Shown here in pieces: positions 8,442-17,019 of a DNA stretch of 32,598 bases. Made by a program: the position numbers and the translations under genes. Below the pieces are notes generated by a model, which was given only the letters and a program-made list of their open reading frames with translations, was not told where the DNA came from and did no database searches. Source of the DNA: Pseudomonadota bacterium (GTDB taxonomy: Bacteria; Myxococcota_A; UBA9042; GCA-2863065); contig CANMLD010000027.1 in the NCBI GenBank assembly GCA_947498315.1, positions 1 to 32,598 of the forward strand, written 5' to 3'. Within the stretch, counting starts at the first letter, position 1. Every line of letters begins with the position of its first letter.

Positions 8442-9119
8442 TCAGCTCACCGGAGCGTCGAGCGCCGCGACCGCTTCGAGGAAGCGCCGAAACTTCGGCG
8501 TGGCAGCGTCGCAGTCAGGGAGGGCGGGCCACGCTAGCCGGAGCGCCTTCAGGGCGCCCTCGGGAGTATGGTCGGGTCGCCGGAGTTCGAGCTCGATCTC
8601 GGCGTCGAGGCGTCCACCCGGGAGCTCGGTGAGGTCGAGTTCAGCGACATAACCGTCGTTCAAGTCGAAGGAGTCGCGGGTGTTCGCCATCGACGCCCAC
8701 GGATGCAGCGATCCCCACTCCGCCACCAGGGCCAGTCCGAGAGCCGAGGCGCCCTGAGCAAGCTCGACACGGCCGGCCAAGATCGCTCGCGCGAAGGAGC
8801 TGGAGAGCGCCTCGTTACGTTCACGCGAACGCTGCCCGAAGGCGCCGGTCGAGACCCGGTCTTTTGCCGTGAGCTCGAAGTCTCCGCCAGCCTCGCGTAT
8901 GCGGATCATGGCCCCGCGCCCACGGCGAATACGACCGTCCGGCGTGTCGAAGTAGGTGTTGGTTTGCGATACGCGACCGAGGTGGCGTGCGCCTGCGAGG
9001 AGGGCTTCGCGAGCGACGGCCCACCCGACTTCGCCCCCGAGGTCGAGCTTGAGCTCGTGCTCGATGACCTCGGCGCGGGCTGCTTCGATGGACGATCCAG
9101 TTGGGCTTGACTCTTTCAC
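8442..9119 (-). CDS. CYTH-domain protein (triphosphate tunnel family)
   Basis: CYTH proteins form an eight-strand tunnel that binds triphosphates with metal; members hydrolyse inorganic or thiamine triphosphate or cyclise ATP. The product has 225 residues. The signature ExExK is at E20, E22 and K24 (VIEHELKLDL). It is followed by a YFDTPDG strand, basic tunnel residues (RRGRGAMIRIRE), ELTAKDR, and a late acidic strand DAEIELEL. The frame is open to 9428, but a GTG at 9119 has AGGAG 7 nt upstream and gives a normal family length, so I take that start. The 103 extra residues of the longer frame look non-coding. There is no CHAD domain. The substrate cannot be told from sequence. Confidence 0.87.
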   Translation of the reverse strand: MKESSPTGSSIEAARAEVIEHELKLDLGGEVGWAVAREALLAGARHLGRVSQTNTYFDTPDGRIRRGRGAMIRIREAGGDFELTAKDRVSTGAFGQRSRERNEALSSSFARAILAGRVELAQGASALGLALVAEWGSLHPWASMANTRDSFDLNDGYVAELDLTELPGGRLDAEIELELRRPDHTPEGALKALRLAWPALPDCDAATPKFRRFLEAVAALDAPVS

Positions 9120-9937
9120 GCTAGGGCTCCTCTCTCGCTTCGGCCACGGCTGGACCCGCTCGTCGACAGGAGCTGGGCGGACGCACCGGGAGCTGCTGGG
9201 TTGCGTGCAGCGACCCATCGGACAGGAACCTCGGCCAAAAGAAGGCCGGAGACAACAAATGGAGAAGGACCAACCAGTCAGGTCGCCGAGGATCGCGTAG
9301 GGACGGGCCCTGCTACGGTTGGTCCATCTCCACGCGGAGTCAGTCCGGAAGGTTGGCCGAGTTTCCCTGTCGGACATCCGCACGCTACCCACGCCGAATG
9401 CGACCGTCGAGGCTGAAGTCGCTGGCATCGGGCCTGCGAGCTCGGGGCGCGAGGTCAGTGGCTGCGTCTACCGGAACGTCGAACTCGACCTCGGTGCTAG
9501 CCTCTCTCGAACCATCGGTGACGGTGACGGTCGCTCGCAATCGCTGGGACGTTTGATTCGGCACCGTCGGAACGCCCCAGACGTGCGTCACGACGATGGA
9601 TCCGAAGGTCGCGTCGAAGGAGCCTGAAACCGGTGTCACTGCCCCATCGGCGCCCACGGCGTCGACCCGCAGCGTCGTGAGGAGCGGCGACCCTCTATTA
9701 TGACGTTTCGACTCATAATCTTGGTGCCGGAGTTGGCGAAGCCGTGTTGTGGGAAGGACTGCCGCGCCGAGCGCGCTCGCGCATTTCTGGGGGGAGATGG
9801 GTGAGCGGAGAAGGCAGTTTCGAGCACTGTTTAGAGCGGCTCGGCGGCGGCAGCACCAATGGCGAGGTGTCGAAGCGACGAGTTGGTTACGCGACGCCCG
9901 AGAAAGTCTGGCGTATCGCCCTTGGCCGACGAGCCGG
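9120..9937. other. Gene-poor stretch
   Basis: About 820 nt between the CYTH gene and the exported protein gene contain no convincing intact gene on either strand. Open frames here lack ribosome binding sites and have Arg/Ser/Pro-rich translations typical of antisense or non-coding high-GC DNA. The one exception is an Ig-like fragment near 9385-9675, listed separately. The CYTH promoter should lie just upstream of 9119, but I see no clear hexamers. Confidence 0.55.
9385..9675 (-). pseudogene. Possible remnant of an Ig-like or Big-type exported protein
   Basis: This frame reads like a beta-sandwich fragment: TTLRVDAVGADGAVTPVSG, then a strand ending in VTHVWGVP, then QRLRATVTVTDG and ASTEVEFDVPVD. 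These alternating strands and the TVTVTDG pattern are typical of Ig-like or Big domains of secreted proteins. Nothing upstream looks like a signal peptide or a ribosome binding site, and the last 25 residues are Arg-rich and unlike coding sequence. I read it as a decayed piece of a larger gene. A short real gene starting at the GTG at 9657 is less likely. Confidence 0.3.
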
Positions 9938-10516
9938 TCAGCGGCTCCGAGTCAGGGGTTGTAGACGCTCACGCAGCTCGGAGAGCTTGGCAATCTTCGA
10001 GATTTGAGCTTCGAGGTCGCGAGCGTAGACGTACTGACCGTCTTTCCAGCGGAACACGTAGTTGAACGGGAACTCGACGGCGGCTTCGGGGCCGGCGCCG
10101 GTCATCTGAGTCGTCATCACCACGATGTCAGGGGTCTGGTCGGCGCCCAGATCCATCGTGAAGGCCGCCTCTACGCCAGAGAGCGACCAGCGGCTAATGT
10201 CGTCATTGATGAGGTCGATGCGGACCAGCTTCGTATCGGCCTCACCGAGCCGCGACTCGGCCTTCTCGGGCCAGGCGATCCAGAATAGGGGCCGCGAGAA
10301 CGGCTCGGACACGACGAAGAGCGCTTCCGAACGCGTCGCGAGCGCCCCTACGTAGACGTTCGTAGGGGCCCCTTCCTGATCGCGCGCAAGCGCTGAGACC
10401 CGCCCGAGCAGCTTGGTCTCGGTGACGCGAGCGAGGCTAGGCGGCGGCGGGATGGCGACGGCGAGCGCGGTGTGGAGGGACACAGTGAGCAGACTGAGGA
10501 ACGCGAATCGAGACAC
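9938..10516 (-). CDS. Small exported protein, unknown function
   Basis: Starting at the GTG at 10516 gives 192 residues beginning with a signal peptide (SRFAFLSLLTVSLHTALAVA). GGAG lies 6 nt upstream, which favours this over the in-frame start at 10600. The mature part contains MDLGADQTPDIVVMTTQM, which resembles calcium-loop-like DLGADQ/D repeats seen in extracellular proteins, but there is only one copy. FNYVFRWKDGQYVYARD and a basic helical end follow. I recognise no family. It is the last gene of the grpE-led minus block, 80 nt after the cupin gene. Confidence 0.65.
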   Translation of the reverse strand: MSRFAFLSLLTVSLHTALAVAIPPPPSLARVTETKLLGRVSALARDQEGAPTNVYVGALATRSEALFVVSEPFSRPLFWIAWPEKAESRLGEADTKLVRIDLINDDISRWSLSGVEAAFTMDLGADQTPDIVVMTTQMTGAGPEAAVEFPFNYVFRWKDGQYVYARDLEAQISKIAKLSELRERLQPLTRSR

Positions 10517-10596
10517 GGTGAACTCCAGAGATGAAAGCGGCTCGTGTAAAGCACGACGTCTGCTCGCCATTCCGCGACGGGGCGGCCCAGGCGGAC

Positions 10597-11022
10597 TCAC
10601 TTGATGGGAGGGACCTTGAAGCGCTGCTCCGGCCCTGCCGGCGTGTAGACCTGAACGACCACAAGCGGCTCTGCGGCGCTCTCAGGGACGGTGAGCGAGT
10701 GCTTCAGGCCGCGACGAATCTGAATCCCCATGCCAGGCGTAACCGAGATGGGCCCAGCGACGCCTTCGAGCCGCATCTGCCCGGTCCCGCTCAGAACATA
10801 GATCAGCTCGTCGGAGGTCGCGTGAACATGCTCTGGGACCGTCGCACCGGGCTTGGCGACGAGCCGACCGAGGTAGTTCGGCGTCTCCGAGAGCATGGTC
10901 ACGGACGCCTTGCCGCCAGCGATGACGAAGGTCGGCGCCGTATCGAGCGTCAAGAAGGGGTGAGTTAGCAGCGGGGGTGTCGCCGCGAGCGACCAGGCGA
11001 GGAGGAGCGCAAAGGCGATCAT
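10597..11022 (-). CDS. Exported single-domain cupin protein
   Basis: The protein has 141 residues, with an N-terminal hydrophobic signal (IAFALLLAWSLAATPP). The cupin barrel follows. Motif 1 is HVHATSDELIYVLSG, giving the HxHx4Ex6G metal ligands, and motif 2 is PGMGIQIRRGLKHS, with the final metal-binding His. All expected ligands are present, so it should bind a divalent metal. The reaction is unknown, because such small cupins act as dioxygenases, isomerases or sugar/ligand binders. An export signal on a cupin suggests a periplasmic role. It starts only 4 nt after the stop of the preceding large gene, so it is almost surely co-transcribed with it. Confidence 0.85.
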   Translation of the reverse strand: MIAFALLLAWSLAATPPLLTHPFLTLDTAPTFVIAGGKASVTMLSETPNYLGRLVAKPGATVPEHVHATSDELIYVLSGTGQMRLEGVAGPISVTPGMGIQIRRGLKHSLTVPESAAEPLVVVQVYTPAGPEQRFKVPPIK

Positions 11023-11026
11023 GGAG

Positions 11027-13603
11027 TCATGCTTCCGACGAAGGGGCCCCGGTCAACAGGGCGCGGGCGGCGGCCCGAAGACGACTCGGGCCCGATTGGA
11101 CGAGGCGCTGCAGCACGCCGTGAAGCTCGACCGGGACGGTCTCGCCAGCGTAGGCGCTATCACAACCCACGAGGATGTCGAACGCGAGCAGACGCTGCTC
11201 TGGGCCCATAGGCCGGGCGTCGAGCCCTGCCTCGAGCGGCGCGAACGCTCCAGCGATCGCGAGCACGGCAGCCGACTGCGCACGCGTTGGACCCGGTGCG
11301 GCCCGCTTCAGCAGGCTCGTGGCCGTAGCGACCGCCTCGTCGAGACGATCTTCGCCAATGAGCGCAAAGGCGCGTTCGAGCCGCCGAGAGGGGAGGTGTT
11401 CGAGGCGAGGAGCGGCGTCCGCAGCGCGTGCTGGATGAGAGAGTATGGCCTCGGCTGCAGCGACGAAGGCATGTTTGGCATCGCCCGAGACGACGTCGCT
11501 TTGCACGACGACGTTGCCGTCGAGCCAGTCGAAGAGCAGCTCGGTTTGAAGCGATCTCGCGAGGTCCGTATCGCGAGTGTGCTCGAGCAGCGTCGTGAGC
11601 GCTCGCGCGTGTTCGGGCCGCCAGTCAAGGGCCGCGTGCTCACGCACCAGCTTTCGTAGCACACCGATCCGAATAGAGATCGGCCTGCCCGAGCCTACCT
11701 CGCGAGCGGCGGCGACGAGCACGTCCCCGGCATTTGGACTCTCCCAAAACAGAGCGAGCGACCCGAGCGAGGACTCACCCTCGCTAGCCGCCCACTCGGG
11801 GTGGAGTGGGCTGGTGAGGAGGGCAGCGACTTGAAGCATTACTGGCCCGGCGACGACGTGATCCAGCTCACCGGCACAGACTGCACGTGACGAGGCCGAG
11901 AGCTGCGCCACCACTGACGCGTCGAGCCACGCCGGTCCAGAGGAGAGCCCGAGCCAAGCACCCGCCCGTCGGGCCCACGCGTCGGTCGCGCGTTCCCAAG
12001 CCTCGTCGGCGACGGCTCCGAGTTCGATGCTCCAGTCGTCCGACGCCCCACGGCAGAGGCGTCCAGCCGCCTGCAAACGGTCGAGTGCGACGAGTCGCGC
12101 TGCCGCATGACGAGCGGCGGGCGTCCCGGGCTCGGGCGCGGCTGCTTCGAACGCGTTCCCCGCGCCGATGCGGTTGCCTTGTCTAAAGAGCGACTCTGCA
12201 ACGTGAACGAGCACGACGGCGTCGTTCGTGGCTACGGCGCCGCCGTCCTTGCGGACGTTCAGACGTGCGTTTCGACGCGCCACTTCGGCCGGGACAGCCG
12301 ATGGGTCCACTGCGTGGAACGCTTCGCGGGCGAGGCGCGAAGCAACATCGAGTTTGCCTGCTTGCACCGCGGCGTCGATGCCGCGGACGGCCGCATGAGC
12401 CCACCGGTCCGAGCCCGGAACCAGCGCTTCGAGAGGGAGCGGCCTGAGCCGGGCACGACCTCGCCGCTCGTCATCGACGAGCGCCAGAAGGGCTTGCCAG
12501 CCGTCGACCTCGAGGCTGACCGCACTCGCCTGCTCTCGAACGTCGACGTCAAGCGCCGCCAGGGCGTCGTCGAAAGCCGCGCCATCCGCGCGGTCGGTCG
12601 CGAGCCGTGCAGTGAGATCGAGCCAGCGGGACAGGATGGAGTCTCCGTGATCGAGCTCGGGCGAGAGTGCGACGATGTCGCCAGCGGCCACCCGTCCCGG
12701 GAGCAGGGTACCCCAAGCAGCGGTACGAACTCCGAGGCGGCTCGCCGTCCCGTCGAGCGCCTGCCCAAGCGAATGCCGCGGAGGAAGTCGTCCTTCCTCT
12801 TCGAGCTCGAGGTCGGCGAGGAGCGCTCCAGCGCTCTGCTCTGCGGGCGACGGGAAGGGGATGGTGCGTAGCGCTGCAGCGAGTCGCCGTCGACGAGCGG
12901 GACGGGCCGCCGCTTGCGTCAGCAGAAGCAGGCCGAGGTCCGTCGTCGGGACCTCGTCGGCGTCTGTCGAGAGGCCGCGCTCCCGCAGACGCCGAACTGC
13001 CTCGACCAGCGACTCGTCGCCCCTCGACGCAGCGATGACGCGGCGGATGGTGTCCGCGGCAGCCTCGGCGTGCCCCAAACCAACTCGGATCGCGACCGCC
13101 AAGGCGTCCGCACCGGACTCGGCGCCGTTCACCTCGTCAGAGTTTTTTTTTTCGACGACCACCGGCCGGCCGAAGAGCGACGTCGGCAGATCCACTTCGC
13201 GATAACGCCAGGTCGACAGCGTGATCGTGACGCCACTGCGCGTTCGACGGATGGCGAGCACATCTTCGCCGGCGACGCGTGCGACGCGCGCCAGCTCGGT
13301 CGCAATGGCACCAGCCGACTCGGCCACGGGCCCCGCGAGGTGAAGCGCCCATTCGGACGCGGTCCCCGGAAGGTCTCGCGTCCGCCGAAGGACGCCACGG
13401 GTCCCGTCCGCCAGTTGCAGCGGGCATGGCGTGAGCAGTCGACGCGCAGAAGGACCGGTGAGGGTGAGGCTGATCCCCGAGCTCGAGAGCCGAACGGCGC
13501 CGAGGCTGTCCGCTGGCACGCCATACTGCTCGTGCAGCGCCCGCGCGAGGTGCCCCGCTCGGGGTTCCGTCTCGAGCCCCGTCAGAGAGATGACCTCAGC
13601 CAT
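11027..13603 (-). CDS. Large protein of unknown function in the grpE operon (second of pair)
   Basis: The ATG at 13603 (MAEVISLTGLE) gives 858 residues and overlaps the end of the upstream gene by 8 nt, with GAGG 7 nt before it. The frame continues up to 13675, but that extension is Arg/Thr-rich. No signal peptide or membrane helix is evident, so it is probably cytoplasmic. Residues 1-145 contain strands and a possible small alpha/beta domain (LSSSGISLTLTGP, RTRSGVTITLSTWR). From about 165 onward it is almost entirely Ala/Leu/Arg/Glu helices of the kind seen in TPR-like or other alpha-solenoid repeats. I recognise no named domain. An A10 run interrupts the GC-rich coding sequence at codons 151-154. 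Translational overlap with the preceding gene suggests the two products act together. Confidence 0.8.
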   Translation of the reverse strand: MAEVISLTGLETEPRAGHLARALHEQYGVPADSLGAVRLSSSGISLTLTGPSARRLLTPCPLQLADGTRGVLRRTRDLPGTASEWALHLAGPVAESAGAIATELARVARVAGEDVLAIRRTRSGVTITLSTWRYREVDLPTSLFGRPVVVEKKNSDEVNGAESGADALAVAIRVGLGHAEAAADTIRRVIAASRGDESLVEAVRRLRERGLSTDADEVPTTDLGLLLLTQAAARPARRRRLAAALRTIPFPSPAEQSAGALLADLELEEEGRLPPRHSLGQALDGTASRLGVRTAAWGTLLPGRVAAGDIVALSPELDHGDSILSRWLDLTARLATDRADGAAFDDALAALDVDVREQASAVSLEVDGWQALLALVDDERRGRARLRPLPLEALVPGSDRWAHAAVRGIDAAVQAGKLDVASRLAREAFHAVDPSAVPAEVARRNARLNVRKDGGAVATNDAVVLVHVAESLFRQGNRIGAGNAFEAAAPEPGTPAARHAAARLVALDRLQAAGRLCRGASDDWSIELGAVADEAWERATDAWARRAGAWLGLSSGPAWLDASVVAQLSASSRAVCAGELDHVVAGPVMLQVAALLTSPLHPEWAASEGESSLGSLALFWESPNAGDVLVAAAREVGSGRPISIRIGVLRKLVREHAALDWRPEHARALTTLLEHTRDTDLARSLQTELLFDWLDGNVVVQSDVVSGDAKHAFVAAAEAILSHPARAADAAPRLEHLPSRRLERAFALIGEDRLDEAVATATSLLKRAAPGPTRAQSAAVLAIAGAFAPLEAGLDARPMGPEQRLLAFDILVGCDSAYAGETVPVELHGVLQRLVQSGPSRLRAAARALLTGAPSSEA
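13143..13152 (-). repeat. A10 homopolymer inside a coding region
   Basis: Ten T on the plus strand, A10 on the coding strand, encode Glu-Lys-Lys-Asn at codons 151-154 of the 858-residue protein. A slip by one base in either direction meets a stop within about five codons (at 13137 or 13129). Confidence 0.9.
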
Positions 13604-16112
13604 CGAGGGCCTCACCGACGTCCGGGCTGTGCGAGTCGCTCGGCTCTGCGTCGGCCGCGACGGCGTCTTCCGCACCGGCCCGTGGCGCTAGCCCGAGGCT
13701 AACGATCTCGATTGGCCCGAAACCGTCGTAACGCAAGCGGTCGCCCGGCCCACGGCCGATCTTGGCCTTCACGACCGCGCCCGCGAGCGATTCGGGGTCG
13801 ACCCCGTCGGGCACGAACTTCGCTTTGATGCCGACTCGGATGGGGAACACGTCCCCGTCGGACTCGTCCGGAGGGAGCACGCGGCCGAAGAGCACCTGGC
13901 TCTTGCGGTGAAGGATGTCGATGCGGACGAGCGCAGGGGTCTCGGTCCCCACATTGAAGGCAGCCTCGACCTCGGGGGTCGGCGGCTCCGGATCCGGCTC
14001 GCGCGGTGGGCGTTCGGCCCGAGGGGGTCGCTCTTCGCGCCCACCATCACGCTTCGCGCCGCCGTCCTCGCCGTCCTGATTGGCCTTCTGGCCGCGTCCG
14101 TCTTTCTTGGCGCCACGCTCGCTCTTCGGCGACCGCTCCGTTTTTGGGGACTCGACGTCCTCATCGTGAACGTCGGGCCGCGACTTGCCGCGCCCCTTTC
14201 CGTCGTCTTCTGGAGGACGCGCCATGATGACGACCGGCCCGTCCACCCAGTAGACGCGGACGCGGTCGCTCTTCCAGTCGTCCTCGCCGCGTACGACCGC
14301 TGTGAGCTCGGTGCCTCGCGCGAGCGACGCGACGGCCTGCCCCTGCGGCAAGTCCTGATCGCGAATCATCACGCGCAGATACCAGTGCGGGTAGGAGCCA
14401 GGAGCCCGGACCGCCGGCATCTCGGCGAGCACGAACTTGTCGCTGCCGTGGATGACGCGGCAGCGGATGGGCTTCTTGTGGCCGACTCCGAGGCGCGCTT
14501 CGACGTCGAGCATCGCCTGCCGACGAGCCGCCTCGAAGTCGGGGCTAGCTAGCAGCTCCTCGCGGAGCGCGCGAGCTTCGGCGCCGAGGGTCCCACCCTC
14601 GGCCGCGACGCCGCGAAGCAGGGGTTCGGCGTCAGCGATGTTGATGCCGGAACCGAGGTGGATCTTAGCGAGCGTGAGTCGGAGCACCGCGGAGCGGGCC
14701 CCATCGCCGAGGCCTTCGAGACGGGCGTGACCGACGTCGAGAGCGCGTTCGGGTTCGCCTGCATCGGCGAGACGATGAACGGCCATGAGGACGAGCTCGG
14801 GGGACTTCCCGAGCCCTTTGACCTTCAGGAGAACTCGTTCGAGTAGCTCCGCGGCCGGCAGCGCGCCATGGCCGTCCGAGACCGTCCGGGCGAGGACGAG
14901 CCCCGAATCAACAGTGACTCCGCGCGCCAGCTCCGCCGTGAGACCGTCGAGTACCCAGGCTTCGACCTCGCGCGGCAGCCCGGAGGGTTCACCCGCATCA
15001 ACGCGACCAAACCAATGCCGAGCCAGCACACCGCGGGTGTCGTCGGTGCTCGAGCCCGTACGTACACGCTCGATGTGGTGATCGATGAGCGATTGAATGT
15101 CGCCCGACTGCTCGAGGGCCTCGGTCGCCGCGGCGAGCGCGTCGGCGTTGCCGGGCAAACGGGCGCTGATGCGCTGCCAGACGCTTGCAAGACGGCGAGC
15201 GGTGTTGCCGTTCAGCCACTTGCGGCGCCCGAAGCCGCGTTGCAGCGACATGACGATGTCCACGACCGAACGCGCCGGCGCGCCCGGCCCCGTGCCGCGG
15301 AGTCGTCGGCCGAGGTCGCCCTCCGCTGCGAGCTCGGCGAGCCTGAGTGCTTCAGACGAGTCTTTCGTCGAGCACTTGAGGTCTCGATCCGAGAGGCGCA
15401 CAGCGGCCGCGTCGAGCCGCAAGAGGTCCCGGTCCGGAGACGGGCCAAAGGCGGCTTCGGCGTCGGCGAAGAGCACTGCGAGGCGCTCGTATGACGCGAG
15501 GCGACGAGCGAGCGGGCCAGAGCGGGCGAGGTCGAGGAGCAGCTCGAGGCGGGCGGTCGCGAGGGTCTCTCGCTCCGGCTCGCGAGCGAGGATGGCGTCG
15601 AGCCGTTCGAGCACGCGCTCGGCGGCGCGGCTACTCTCGGGGTTCTCGGAGTCGCCCCCTCGTGCGGCGATGGCGCGGGCAACTGCGGACGCGAGCCGGT
15701 CACCCGAGTGCGGACGCTCGAGGGCGGAGACTAGCGCGGTCGCGACATTAGAGCCCACGTCTGCTGCCCGCGCCGCTACGGCGAGGCCGTGAGCGAGAGC
15801 GAGGTCGTCCTTGTCGGCCTCGAGAGCGCGCTCGAATGCGCCCGCCGCTGCGACGGCGAGCCCGGAAGCGAGGTCCCGTGAGTCGGCAGTGTCGTCGAGG
15901 GTGGCGACGAACGCGGCGACGTTGTGGAGGTAATAGGGGTCCGAGTCGGCTTCCACCTCGGTACCGGCGGCTTCGGTACCGGCGGCTTCGGCTCGAGTGG
16001 TTTCAGCGAGCAGCTCGTGGGCCCATTCGCGGAGATCCCCGCTCAGCGAGCGGGTTCGGGAGACTTCGACGAGGCGCTGTCGTAGTTCGGTGCGCTCTTT
16101 GGCATTCAGCAC
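13596..16112 (-). CDS. Large helical-repeat protein of unknown function in the grpE operon (first of pair)
   Basis: The GTG at 16112 has a full AGGAGG 5 nt upstream, the best ribosome binding site in the window, and gives 838 residues. Residues 1-540 are Ala/Leu/Arg helices with TPR-like pairs (for example ADALAAATEALEQSGDIQSLIDHHIERV), suggesting an alpha-solenoid. About 540-628 is a mixed beta region (KPIRCRVIHGSDKFVLAEMP, then YLRVMIRD). About 629-715 is a charged Lys/Glu/Pro-rich linker, probably disordered. About 715-830 is a second beta-rich domain (PALVRIDILHRKSQVLFGRV, then FGPIEIVSLGL). I cannot name either beta domain. No signal or membrane helix is evident. It follows grpE by 106 nt and overlaps the next gene, which suggests a partner complex, possibly tied to protein quality control through GrpE. 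That link is inference. Confidence 0.8.
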   Translation of the reverse strand: MLNAKERTELRQRLVEVSRTRSLSGDLREWAHELLAETTRAEAAGTEAAGTEVEADSDPYYLHNVAAFVATLDDTADSRDLASGLAVAAAGAFERALEADKDDLALAHGLAVAARAADVGSNVATALVSALERPHSGDRLASAVARAIAARGGDSENPESSRAAERVLERLDAILAREPERETLATARLELLLDLARSGPLARRLASYERLAVLFADAEAAFGPSPDRDLLRLDAAAVRLSDRDLKCSTKDSSEALRLAELAAEGDLGRRLRGTGPGAPARSVVDIVMSLQRGFGRRKWLNGNTARRLASVWQRISARLPGNADALAAATEALEQSGDIQSLIDHHIERVRTGSSTDDTRGVLARHWFGRVDAGEPSGLPREVEAWVLDGLTAELARGVTVDSGLVLARTVSDGHGALPAAELLERVLLKVKGLGKSPELVLMAVHRLADAGEPERALDVGHARLEGLGDGARSAVLRLTLAKIHLGSGINIADAEPLLRGVAAEGGTLGAEARALREELLASPDFEAARRQAMLDVEARLGVGHKKPIRCRVIHGSDKFVLAEMPAVRAPGSYPHWYLRVMIRDQDLPQGQAVASLARGTELTAVVRGEDDWKSDRVRVYWVDGPVVIMARPPEDDGKGRGKSRPDVHDEDVESPKTERSPKSERGAKKDGRGQKANQDGEDGGAKRDGGREERPPRAERPPREPDPEPPTPEVEAAFNVGTETPALVRIDILHRKSQVLFGRVLPPDESDGDVFPIRVGIKAKFVPDGVDPESLAGAVVKAKIGRGPGDRLRYDGFGPIEIVSLGLAPRAGAEDAVAADAEPSDSHSPDVGEALDG
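15961..15990 (-). repeat. Two tandem copies of a 15-bp unit (in-frame EAAGT repeat)
   Basis: GTACCGGCGGCTTCG occurs twice in a row. It encodes two copies of the pentapeptide EAAGT near residue 45 of the 838-residue protein. The period is a multiple of three, so the frame is kept. It falls in a probably flexible stretch and looks like a recent small duplication. Confidence 0.85.
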
Positions 16113-16218
16113 GAAGACCTCCTGGGGCCATTACGTAGAGTCGTGGCCGAGCCCCATTCAGGGCTGCGGCGTGCGTTGGAATCGGGCTCGCCTCTCCGAT
16201 CGACGCGGGCCCGGAGGG

Positions 16219-16818
16219 TCAGCCGTCCTGGTTCAGACTGGGCGGCTCGACGTACTTGCCGACTTGCACCCGCGCGGGGCGCAGGACTTCGCTCCCAGAC
16301 CGGTAGCCCGGCTGGAACACGGTTACGAGCTTGCCATCGGAGCCCGGTAGAGCGACCGGGACCATGCCAATGGCTTCATGGAGATTCGGATCGAAGGCCT
16401 CGCCGGCGACCGCATACCGTTCGAGCCCGAACCCCGTCAAGGAACGGAGGAACAGGTCGCGAACCGCGATGACGCCCGCGAGGAGAGTCTCTCGGTCACT
16501 GCCTTGGGCCGCGGCGTCTACAGTGCGATCGAAGTTGTCTGCGACGTCGAAGAGGTTCTTCGCCATGGCGAGGCGCGCGCGCTCGATCTCTTGTTCCTGG
16601 TGGCGCCGCATGCGCTCCTTGATCTTGTCGAACTCGGCGGCGGACTCGGCGTGCGCTTGCCGAATGAGGGCGACCTGCTTCTCAGCGAGCGTCGCGCGAT
16701 CCTCGGCTTGGCGCAGTCTCTCCTGCAGCTCGGCGACACGCGCCGCGCCGTCAGCGACTGCATCGGCGCATTCACCTTGGACGTCGGTCTGGCTCTCGAA
16801 CTCGGGCTCGTCGTTCAT
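16219..16818 (-). CDS. grpE: GrpE nucleotide exchange factor
   Basis: GrpE releases ADP from DnaK and so restarts the Hsp70 cycle in the cytoplasm. The ATG at 16818 (MNDEPEFES) has GGAG 7 nt upstream and gives 199 residues, the usual family length; the in-frame extension to 17127 is discarded. Residues 1-35 are acidic and flexible. About 36-100 is the long dimerising coiled coil, ending in the conserved NLFDVADNFDRT. The C-terminal beta domain has FDPNLHEAIGMVPV, then VFQPGYRSGSEVLRPARVQV, matching the GrpE signature. dnaK and dnaJ are not adjacent here. Instead grpE leads an operon with two large unknown proteins. Confidence 0.96.
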   Translation of the reverse strand: MNDEPEFESQTDVQGECADAVADGAARVAELQERLRQAEDRATLAEKQVALIRQAHAESAAEFDKIKERMRRHQEQEIERARLAMAKNLFDVADNFDRTVDAAAQGSDRETLLAGVIAVRDLFLRSLTGFGLERYAVAGEAFDPNLHEAIGMVPVALPGSDGKLVTVFQPGYRSGSEVLRPARVQVGKYVEPPSLNQDG

Positions 16819-16883
16819 CGGAATTCTCCAGGTCGGAAACGGCACGGCGCACCACGCTGGCCTTTCGGCGGTGCGGGCGCGGA

Positions 16884-16912
16884 AACATAGAGCCCACCCT
16901 TCGGACAAGCAA
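16884..16912 (-). promoter_or_regulatory. Candidate promoter of grpE
   Basis: On the minus strand, TTGCTT and TATGTT are separated by exactly 17 nt. The -10 element lies about 66 nt before the grpE start. The CTTG within the -35 region also recalls heat-shock promoters, but the -10 does not fit the sigma-32 pattern well. Confidence 0.4.
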
Positions 16913-17019
16913 GCGGCGTGGAGACGATGGCGCCCATGAGGACTCCCGACGCACGCACGGGATCGACGTAGACACGCGGCGAGGCTAACCTGCTGCCCAG
17001 CCTTTACCGGGAGTCCGAC

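Noticed and set aside
9120-9428. N-terminal extension of the CYTH gene
   Set aside because: The GTG at 9119 has a strong AGGAG at the right distance, and the 103 extra residues are Cys/Arg/Ser-rich and unlike the family.
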